41,208 nt of DNA, taken from positions 1-41,208 of the forward strand of contig JAVBLG010000054.1 in assembly GCA_031553655.1 (NCBI GenBank). Direction: 5' to 3'. The stretch comes from JAVBLG01 sp031553655. GTDB taxonomy: Bacteria > Desulfobacterota > Desulfovibrionia > Desulfovibrionales > Desulfovibrionaceae. The notes under the pieces are model-generated. The model saw only the letters and a list, made by a program, of their open reading frames with translations. It had not been told where the DNA came from and did not search any database. A program made the translations under genes and the position numbers. Below are positions 25,198 through 31,469 of this stretch, one piece after another; the first letter of the stretch is position 1; every line of letters begins with the position of its first letter.

Positions 25198-25926
25198 CTA
25201 AAGTTTTTCATTAACTATTTTCAGGCGCTCGCGCCAGTCCGGCCCCAGGCGCTCACGCATGAAAGCGTCTTCGTCCCTGGCGGCTTCGTCCATAAACCCC
25301 GGGATACTTTTGGCCGTGGTGTGGTATATGTGACGCAGCGTCACCCGGTGATCAACCACCACGGCAAAACCCGCCCGGCCCGCCCGCAGCGAAACCCAGG
25401 CATCCAGCCCATAGCCGCGCGCATTGTCGCCCATATCCAGCCCACCGATGCGTTCCAGGCAATGCAGGGAAAAAACTGGAGCAATGCCGTCCACATGGGC
25501 GGCTTCGGCAAAATCGCGCCCTTCCCGGCGGATCATGTGCGCATGGTAAGGATTGGCCGTAGCTGAGGGCGAATAAACTCCCACTTCGCGGCCCAGAATT
25601 TTTTCCGCCTGCATGATTCGGCCGCATACCTTGGGGATGTGCGGCCCGGCAGAAACAAACCTTATATCATTGTTGCAAAACCATAAATGGCTGAAGCCGC
25701 CGTTTTCGGCCATGTCCAGGGCTTTTTCCAAAGCTCCGCCCCAAAATACGTTTTCTTGCAGGCGCTGCGCTCCGGGATAAGGCTCGGGCGCGGCATTGTC
25801 CAACACAATCAGATTGTTATCGGAAGCTCCCGGTTTCAAATCCTCATGCACCCGGCTGGTAAGTTCAATTTTGCCATAGTGCAGAATAACAGTCAGCAAT
25901 CTCGGCAATTTCATGCTTACAGCCAT
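25198..25926 (-). CDS. GT2-like glycosyltransferase
   Basis: This 242-residue protein has features of the GT-A, family 2-type rhamnosyl/galactofuranosyl transferase group. LLTVILHYGK starts the fold, LIVLDNAAPEPYPG and LQENVFWGGALEKAL correspond to the nucleotide-sugar-binding and N-x-G-x-x-x-G regions, and FCNNDIRF takes the place of the DxD metal motif. GYGLDAWVSLRAGRAGF is the late acceptor region. A soluble cytoplasmic location is expected. It lies 48 bases upstream of the ligA GTG, so they probably share a transcript. The ATG at 25926 is tentative; a TTG at 25932 and an ATG at 25914 are alternatives, and none has a strong ribosome site. Substrate unknown. Confidence 0.78.
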   Translation of the reverse strand: MAVSMKLPRLLTVILHYGKIELTSRVHEDLKPGASDNNLIVLDNAAPEPYPGAQRLQENVFWGGALEKALDMAENGGFSHLWFCNNDIRFVSAGPHIPKVCGRIMQAEKILGREVGVYSPSATANPYHAHMIRREGRDFAEAAHVDGIAPVFSLHCLERIGGLDMGDNARGYGLDAWVSLRAGRAGFAVVVDHRVTLRHIYHTTAKSIPGFMDEAARDEDAFMRERLGPDWRERLKIVNEKL

Positions 25927-25963
25927 GGTCAATACCTATATCATTTTGTTTTTGGAATTGTCC

Positions 25964-26012
25964 TTTATCTAGATTATTTTACTAATTTAGTTAGCAAAAT
26001 AATCTAGATAAA
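25964..26012. repeat. Perfect 17-bp AT-rich palindrome upstream of the GT2-like gene
   Basis: The arms 25964-25980 and 25996-26012 are perfectly complementary, with a 15-base loop, and include TCTAGA. On the plus strand the right arm is followed by GTTTTT. It lies between uvrB and the GT2-like gene, 38 bases ahead of the latter. It could be a terminator part or an operator for the GT2-ligA-dapB unit. Confidence 0.85.
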
Positions 26013-26040
26013 AGTTTTTGGCAAAGGAGGATGGGGGGCA

Positions 26041-26094
26041 CGGGGGGAAGGGGGAAATCACTTTTTTCAAAAAGGGATTTCCCCCTTCCCCCCG
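26041..26094. terminator. Very stable G/C-purine hairpin downstream of uvrB
   Basis: The arms 26041-26059 and 26076-26094 are a perfect 19-bp inverted repeat (runs of G and A on one side, C and T on the other), extended by partly paired T and A runs in the loop. It starts 14 bases after the uvrB stop. No T-run follows on the minus strand, so it may act as a 3'-end stabiliser or a Rho-assisted end rather than a classical terminator. Confidence 0.7.
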
Positions 26095-26108
26095 ACTCCG
26101 ACTTCCCC

Positions 26109-28160
26109 TTACGCCTCAAAAATTTTATCACGCAACACACGTATTCTATCGCGCAACACGGCGGCCTTTTCAAATTCCAGCTCGCGCGCGGCTTCGCGCA
26201 TTTCCGCTTCCAGGGCTTTGATGCGCTTGCCGAGTTCTTCGGGGTCGGCCGGGTAAACGCTTTCATCTTCCTGGGCCGGACTTGAGCCCTTAGCGGCAGG
26301 CACATAGAGCGCATCGAGGGAACTGCCAAGGGCTTTGATGATCGTTTTGGGCACAATACCGTGATCTTCATTGTAGACGTTCTGCTTGTCGCGCCGCCTT
26401 TGCGTTTCGTCCATGGCCGCTCGCATGGATTTGGTTATGGAGTCGGCATACAATACCACGCGACCGGATGAATTTCGCGCCGCCCGGCCAAAGGTCTGGA
26501 TCAGCGAGCCGGTGGAGCGCAGAAACCCCTCTTTGTCCGCATCCAGAATGGCCACCAGAGACACTTCAGGGATGTCCAGGCCCTCGCGCAGCAGGTTGAT
26601 GCCGATCAGAACATCGAATTCCCCGGCACGCAAGGCTCTGATGATGTTCAGGCGCTCCAGGGTGTCGATGTCGGAATGCAGATAGCGGGCGTTCACCCCC
26701 ATGGAAACGCAGTATTCAGTCAGGTCTTCGGCCATGCGTTTGGTGAGGGTGGTGACCATAACCCGCGAGCCTTCGGCTATGCGCGCCCGGCACTCGCCAA
26801 GCAGATTCTCCATTTGCCCCTTGCTGGGACGCACTTCAACCACGGGATCGAGCAGCCCGGTGGGCCTGATGATCTGCTCGGCCAGCACTCCTTCGGAACG
26901 CTTGATTTCCCACTGTCCGGGCGTGGCGGAAACGTAAACGGCCTGGCCTTTCAGCTTCAGAAATTCCTCAAATTGCAGCGGGCGATTGTCCAAAGCCGAG
27001 GGCAGGCGGAAACCGTATTCCACCAGGGTGTTTTTGCGCGAGCGGTCGCCCTTGAACATGGCTCCGACTTGCGGAACGGTAATATGCGATTCATCCACAA
27101 ACAAAATAAAGTCGTTGGGGAAATAATTGAGTAAACATGACGGCGGTTCACCTTCATGCCGGCCGTCGAGGTGACGGGTATAGTTTTCAATGCCGGTGCA
27201 GTAACCGAGCTCCTCCATCATTTCCAGGTCGAGCTGGGTGCGCTGTTCCAGACGCTGGGCCTCCACCAGCCGTCCGGCTTCGTGGAACTGACGCAGGCGT
27301 ATTCCAAGCTCGTCGCGGATGTCGCTTATGGCCCTCTTAAGGTTGTCTTTTGCCGAAACATAGTGACTGGCCGGGTAAATTACCGTTTTACCGAGTTCGG
27401 CGAAAACTTCGCCAGTCAGGGGGTCTACCTCGCGCATAGCTTCGATTTCATCTCCGAAGAACTCCAACCGCAGGCCGCGCTCGTGATGATAAACAGGTAT
27501 AATCTCCAGAACATCACCGCGCACTCTGAACGTTCCCCGGTGAAAATCAATGTCGTTGCGCTCATACTGCACATCCACCATGGCGGTTATGAGCGCGTCC
27601 ATAGAAATGCGCTGCCCCACCTCAACCGGGATTACCAGCTTGGAATAAAATTCGGGTGAACCCAGGCCGTAAATACAGGAGACCGAAGCTACAATAATAA
27701 CGTCGCGCCGGGTAAGCAGGGCATGGGTGGCGGCGTGGCGCAGCTTGTCTATATTGTCATTTATGGACGAGTCTTTTTCAATATAGGTGTCGGACGAGGG
27801 TACATAGGCCTCGGGTTGATAATAATCGTAATAGCTCACAAAATATTCAACGGCGTTGTTGGGAAAAAGCGCCTTGAATTCATTGTAGAGCTGCGCGGCA
27901 AGAGTTTTGTTGGGGGCCAGCACCAGGGCCGGACGCCCGGCTGCCGCGATTACATTGGCCATGGTAAAGGTTTTGCCCGAGCCGGTAACGCCCAGAAGCA
28001 CCTGATCCTCCACTCCCGCATCAAGGTTCGAGGCCAACAGACCTATGGCCTCGGGCTGATCCCCAGAGGGAACATATTCCGTAACCAGCTCAAATTCGGC
28101 TCTATCCAAGACATTCACTTCGACATTCACTTCTTTTTGGGTTAATGTTAACTTGCACAT
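26109..28160 (-). CDS. uvrB: Excinuclease ABC subunit B
   Basis: UvrB is the damage-verifying helicase-like subunit of nucleotide excision repair. It contains Walker A GVTGSGKTF, the beta-hairpin region YFVSYYDYYQPEAYVP, DESH (Walker B), the helicase motif QTFGRAARN, and a C-terminal UVR domain that contacts UvrC. From the ATG at 28160 it has 683 residues, close to the usual 660-690. The family core begins at EFELVTEYVPSGDQ, so a GTG at 28118 or TTG at 28109 could be the real start; the duplicated GAAGTGAATGTC in this stretch makes the choice hard. Frames further upstream run into the divergent gene at 28251 and are not family-like. A palindrome at 28141-28152 overlaps the start area. Confidence 0.95.
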   Translation of the reverse strand: MCKLTLTQKEVNVEVNVLDRAEFELVTEYVPSGDQPEAIGLLASNLDAGVEDQVLLGVTGSGKTFTMANVIAAAGRPALVLAPNKTLAAQLYNEFKALFPNNAVEYFVSYYDYYQPEAYVPSSDTYIEKDSSINDNIDKLRHAATHALLTRRDVIIVASVSCIYGLGSPEFYSKLVIPVEVGQRISMDALITAMVDVQYERNDIDFHRGTFRVRGDVLEIIPVYHHERGLRLEFFGDEIEAMREVDPLTGEVFAELGKTVIYPASHYVSAKDNLKRAISDIRDELGIRLRQFHEAGRLVEAQRLEQRTQLDLEMMEELGYCTGIENYTRHLDGRHEGEPPSCLLNYFPNDFILFVDESHITVPQVGAMFKGDRSRKNTLVEYGFRLPSALDNRPLQFEEFLKLKGQAVYVSATPGQWEIKRSEGVLAEQIIRPTGLLDPVVEVRPSKGQMENLLGECRARIAEGSRVMVTTLTKRMAEDLTEYCVSMGVNARYLHSDIDTLERLNIIRALRAGEFDVLIGINLLREGLDIPEVSLVAILDADKEGFLRSTGSLIQTFGRAARNSSGRVVLYADSITKSMRAAMDETQRRRDKQNVYNEDHGIVPKTIIKALGSSLDALYVPAAKGSSPAQEDESVYPADPEELGKRIKALEAEMREAARELEFEKAAVLRDRIRVLRDKIFEA
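28141..28152. promoter_or_regulatory. Palindrome near the uvrB start
   Basis: GTTAATGTTAAC reads as GTTAA and TTAAC half-sites around a two-base centre, placed between uvrB and its divergent neighbour and inside the first codons if uvrB starts at 28160. It could be an operator if translation starts downstream. It does not match the E. coli or Gram-positive LexA boxes. Confidence 0.3.
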
Positions 28161-28250
28161 TACGAAGATTGCAAAAACGAAAAAGGGCCATAAGCGGTTC
28201 GGTTTGTCGCCAAATTCAACCGCCGCCCCCTTGAAAAACGGGAGTAAAAA

Positions 28251-28766
28251 ATGGATTGTACCGTTATCGCCGCCCCGCCCTATGTGGAGTTGGAACGCAT
28301 TTACATAATAACCGCGACAATTAAGACATTCAAGGGCCGCCGCAACGTGGACGTGCATCTTTTTCGGCCCGATGCGGACCCGGGCGAGTTTGAAGCCCTG
28401 AGCGCCATGGATATTGTAGAAAAACCAAAATTTGAAACTCCGGCCGAAGCCCGCACCACAGAAGCGCGGGAAGACGCTCTGCGTACCGCTTTGGAAGCCT
28501 TTACCACCGATGAAGGCAACAAAGTTCTTGAGTATCTGGACAAACGCTATGGCGCACTGCTCGGCCCGGTCATGGTTTGCCCACTGGAAATGCCCATTCC
28601 TTTAGGGGTAGTGCCACTTTCAACCATACCCGAAAACAGGAGCATGGGCTTTATCCGCTTCAACGAGGCCCCCAATTACCCGCTTGATTTCGCGGTATGG
28701 GGTTTTTACGATCTCAATGCCCATGAACCGCTTATGCCCGCCGATGAAACCGGCGCGGCGCAATAA
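28251..28766 (+). CDS. Conserved-looking protein of unknown function
   Basis: This is a 171-residue soluble protein with no signal peptide or membrane segment. I do not recognise the family. The N-terminal half has alternating strands (YIITATIKTF, VDVHLFR) followed by a charged helical segment (about residues 60-100). The C-terminal half is Pro-rich and ends in YPLDFAVWGFYDLNAHEPL. A good GGGAG ribosome site lies seven bases before the ATG. The gene is divergent from uvrB and followed, after a 91-bp gap, by the aldo/keto reductase on the same strand, so the two might be co-transcribed. Codon use resembles the neighbours, so recent transfer is not suggested. Confidence 0.75.
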   Translation: MDCTVIAAPPYVELERIYIITATIKTFKGRRNVDVHLFRPDADPGEFEALSAMDIVEKPKFETPAEARTTEAREDALRTALEAFTTDEGNKVLEYLDKRYGALLGPVMVCPLEMPIPLGVVPLSTIPENRSMGFIRFNEAPNYPLDFAVWGFYDLNAHEPLMPADETGAAQ

Positions 28767-28857
28767 TATTCGACCCGATATAACGGAATTTTTCATCAAA
28801 ATTTCCTTTACGGTCTGAAACCTCCCTCTTCAGGGGGAAAAATTGGTGGATTGAAAC

Positions 28858-29886
28858 ATGCATATGATACGCCTCGGCAAAACGGAACTTCAAGTAAACA
28901 AAATCGGCTTCGGGGGCCTGCCCCTGCAACGCGTACCTCACGATGAGGCCGTGCGTATAGTGCGCCATGCAGTGGAAAACGGCATCAATCTTATTGATAC
29001 AGCCAGAAGCTCTACCGACAGCGAAGAAAAAATCGGCGCGGCCCGGGCCCCGGATCTGCGTGGAAAGGTGATTCTCGCCACCAAGGCTTATCCTTCAAGT
29101 GGAGCAAAGGTTACCGAACTGCTTGAGACCAGCCTCAAAAACCTGCGCACAGACTACATAGATATAATGCAGCTGCATTTTTGCAAGAGAGTGTATGGCC
29201 CCGGCGAGGAAGACGGCAGCTACGACGCCCTTGTAAAAGCGCGGGAACAGGGCAAGGTGCGTTTTATCGGCATGTCGTCCCATTCCGCTGATGTGGCTCT
29301 TGAGGCCGCAACCAGCGGCTTTTACGACACCGTGCAATTTCCTTTGAGCTATCTTTCCACGGAGCGCGAACTTGAAGTGTTTTCCGCCTGCCGCAAGGCC
29401 GACGTGGGCTTTCTGGCCATGAAGGGATTGGCCGGGGGACTTATCCGCAATATTCCGGCCGCCTTCGCCTTCATGAATCTTTACGAAAACGCCCTGCCCC
29501 TTTGGGGCATACAAAAAATGGAAGAACTGGAAGAGTTCATTGAGCTTGGCCGCGAAAATCCGCAATGGGACGAAGCCATGGCCCAAAGCGCGGAAAAGGA
29601 TCGTCAGGAGCTTGGCGGCTCGTTCTGCCGAGGCTGCGGCTATTGCATGCCGGCCTGCCCCGTGGGCATAGAAATATCTTTTGTGGCCCGCACAAGCCTT
29701 TTCCTTGGCCGCTCCTCGCTGGTAACCATGACCAACGAGACCAGCCGCGCTAAACTGGCCAAAGCCGGGGAATGCATTGAGTGCGGCGAATGCGCCAAGC
29801 TGTGCCCCTATAATCTGAACACCCCGGAGCTGGTGCGTAAAAACTTTGAGGATTACAATCATTATCTGCGCGAGCACAGGCTTTAA
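28858..29886 (+). CDS. Aldo/keto reductase with C-terminal 2[4Fe-4S] ferredoxin domain, catalytic Tyr absent
   Basis: This is a 342-residue fusion of an aldo/keto reductase TIM barrel (about 1-245) and a ferredoxin-like domain with two clusters (CRGCGYCMPACP and CIECGECAKLCP). The reductase part has Asp47, Lys76 and His107 at the usual catalytic positions, but the Tyr expected five residues after Asp47 is Ser52 (segment DTARSSTDSEE). Members of this ferredoxin-fused group are common in anaerobes, and their substrates are mostly unknown. Loss of Tyr suggests altered chemistry or a non-reductase electron-transfer function. A GTGGA site precedes the ATG. The protein lacks a signal peptide and so is cytoplasmic. 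Confidence 0.88.
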   Translation: MHMIRLGKTELQVNKIGFGGLPLQRVPHDEAVRIVRHAVENGINLIDTARSSTDSEEKIGAARAPDLRGKVILATKAYPSSGAKVTELLETSLKNLRTDYIDIMQLHFCKRVYGPGEEDGSYDALVKAREQGKVRFIGMSSHSADVALEAATSGFYDTVQFPLSYLSTERELEVFSACRKADVGFLAMKGLAGGLIRNIPAAFAFMNLYENALPLWGIQKMEELEEFIELGRENPQWDEAMAQSAEKDRQELGGSFCRGCGYCMPACPVGIEISFVARTSLFLGRSSLVTMTNETSRAKLAKAGECIECGECAKLCPYNLNTPELVRKNFEDYNHYLREHRL

Positions 29887-29968
29887 AAATCTCCGCGCGA
29901 ACGTCGTGTGGAATGCGAACTCCCGGCTGTTTAAGGCGTTCGCGTAAGCCCCCGTATCAGGAGGAAAT

Positions 29969-30667
29969 ATGAACAAGGCCGTCAACCAGTTATTAACGGT
30001 CACGTTGTTATGTGCCTGGGCCGCATTCTCCGCTCTGGCCGTCCAAGCGGCGGAAAGCCCGGCCGAAGCCGCTAAACCGGAAGCTGCAAGCGCCGCGTCT
30101 TCCGGCGAAAGCGCTCCCGCGAGTGAAAGCGGTTCCGAGCCTGAAGAACAGCAATTCGAGCCTTTTGACTCGCTTCCCTACAAAGTTGGCGTCACCACAA
30201 GATCCGCGGCCATGGGCAAAGGCGCGAGGGCCACGGACAAAAGCGGTGATCTGGGAGACGCTCTGGAATGGAACGATGTTCCCTGGCGTCTCACGTTGCG
30301 CTTTTCCGGGGAAGGGGCTTCGGCGCTGCTTAAGTGCCTGATTTTACGCACGGTCAGTGTGGAGCCGGAATTGGAAATACGCATAGACAAAAGCCTGGCC
30401 GAAAGCGGATACAACAGGTTTCGCACCGTGCACAGGGACGGGGTTGCGAATTCCGTATACGGCTCGGAGCGTTTTACCAATCTGCGTGAAACAGCGGCCG
30501 AAAATCATCGCAAGGGGCATCCGGCTTCCAAAACCGTGGCCAAAGAGATGGCTGAAGAAACGCTTATTATCAGCGTGCCCGGCAAAAGCGGATGGAAGTT
30601 GATTATGATCCGGGCCGGTGAGTTTGGCGTGGGCGGCTCGGCCCACAAGCATAATCCGGATCGATAG
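29969..30667 (+). CDS. Secreted protein of unknown function
   Basis: This is a 232-residue exported protein. Residues 1-28 form a signal peptide with probable cleavage after AVQA. Residues 29-65 are Ala/Ser/Pro/Glu-rich and disordered-looking. The folded part begins near FDSLPYKVGVTT and contains LEWNDVPWRLTLRFS, a Cys in LLKCLILRTVS, and a C-terminal region ending in GWKLIMIRAGEFG. No known domain was recognised. A very good AGGAGG ribosome site lies before the ATG. The gene follows the aldo/keto reductase by 82 bases and is convergent with aat; a short GC hairpin sits between them. It is probably periplasmic or surface-located. Confidence 0.78.
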   Translation: MNKAVNQLLTVTLLCAWAAFSALAVQAAESPAEAAKPEAASAASSGESAPASESGSEPEEQQFEPFDSLPYKVGVTTRSAAMGKGARATDKSGDLGDALEWNDVPWRLTLRFSGEGASALLKCLILRTVSVEPELEIRIDKSLAESGYNRFRTVHRDGVANSVYGSERFTNLRETAAENHRKGHPASKTVAKEMAEETLIISVPGKSGWKLIMIRAGEFGVGGSAHKHNPDR

Positions 30668-30682
30668 CCGTGATTATCTGAC

Positions 30683-30703
30683 GGCCCGGGCCAAATCCGG
30701 GCC
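30683..30703. terminator. Hairpin between convergent genes
   Basis: GGCCCGG and CCGGGCC form a perfect seven-bp stem around seven bases, between the convergent secreted-protein gene and aat. On the plus strand it is followed by ATTGAGCATTTTCC, a weak T-tract. It may serve as a modest bidirectional terminator. Confidence 0.5.
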
Positions 30704-30722
30704 ATTGAGCATTTTCCTCACT

Positions 30723-31469
30723 TCATCCATAAAGTGCTCTAACTCTTTTTGCCGTTGCGCGCCGCTTTGCCCTGGGCTTCAGCGCCAGCTTCAGCATGTG
30801 TATGAACTCCCGGCGGGGAACTTCCACAGCGCCAAAGCGCAGCATATGCGCCGTGGTCTGTTGGCAATCGAACAAAATTGTGCCCCGCGCCCGCAAAAAA
30901 CCGGCAAGGTGCAAAAGCGCCGCCTTGGAAGCATCGGATCGGGCATAGAACATTGATTCGCCAAAAAAGGCTTGCCCTAAATTTATGCCGTAAATCCCAC
31001 CCACAAGTTCCCCTTTGCACCAGCTTTCCGCTGAAAAGGCATAACCCAGGTGGTGCAGGTGCTTGTAGGCGTCGATCATTTCGGGCAACAGCCAGGTTCC
31101 GTTTTGCCCGGGGCGCGGTGTAGCGGCACAGGCTTCAATAACCCGGTCAAAAGCGGCATTAATTGTGCAGACAAAGCCCGCGCGGCGTATATCCCTTGGC
31201 AGGGAGCGTGGAATGTGCATATGCGCGAGCGGCAAAATAAGACGAGGATTGGGCGACCACCACAAGATGGGCATTCCCTCCGAATACCAGGGGAAAATGC
31301 CCTTGGAATAGGCTGAAACAAGCCGTGCCGGGGAAAGATCGCCCCCGGCGCACAAAACACCGCCTCCATTGGCCAAATGCAACGGCGGAAAGGAAGGGAG
31401 GGGAAAAGGAAAATGCGCTCCGTTTCCTGATAGAGCCTTTTTCCATCCCCTCCCGCCTTTTTTATTCAT
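30723..31469 (-). CDS. aat: Leucyl/phenylalanyl-tRNA--protein transferase
   Basis: This 248-residue enzyme transfers Leu or Phe from aminoacyl-tRNA to proteins with N-terminal Arg or Lys, creating N-degrons read by ClpS-ClpAP. Conserved segments are GGDLSPARLVSAYSKGIFPWYSEGMPILWWSP, CAATPRPGQNGTWL, and GIYGINLGQAFFGESMF. The ATG at 31469 overlaps the clpA stop by eight bases; a TTG two codons earlier is less likely. The first 25 or so residues are unusual: they are encoded by a purine/pyrimidine hairpin (31396-31453) and are rich in Gly, Lys, Pro and Phe. A TTG at 31382 directly before HLANGGG would exclude them. Confidence 0.93.
   Translation of the reverse strand: MNKKGGRGWKKALSGNGAHFPFPLPSFPPLHLANGGGVLCAGGDLSPARLVSAYSKGIFPWYSEGMPILWWSPNPRLILPLAHMHIPRSLPRDIRRAGFVCTINAAFDRVIEACAATPRPGQNGTWLLPEMIDAYKHLHHLGYAFSAESWCKGELVGGIYGINLGQAFFGESMFYARSDASKAALLHLAGFLRARGTILFDCQQTTAHMLRFGAVEVPRREFIHMLKLALKPRAKRRATAKRVRALYG
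31396..31453. repeat. G-rich inverted repeat at the clpA-aat junction
   Basis: GGGAGGGGAAAAGG (31396-31409) pairs with CCTTTTTCCATCCCCTCCC (31436-31453), leaving a short bulge. It lies inside the aat 5' coding region, just after the clpA stop. On the plus strand it is followed by a run of six T, so it looks like an intrinsic terminator in the antisense direction. It resembles in composition the hairpin after uvrB. Confidence 0.6.

Noticed and set aside
28161..28358. N-terminal extension of uvrB beyond 28160
   Set aside because: The added residues do not resemble UvrB and run across the start of the divergent gene at 28251, which has its own good ribosome site.
29896..29944. CGCGAACG / CGTTCGCG inverted repeat before the secreted-protein gene as an operator
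   Set aside because: Eight-base arms with a 33-base gap are weak evidence in GC-rich DNA, and no further symmetry supports it.
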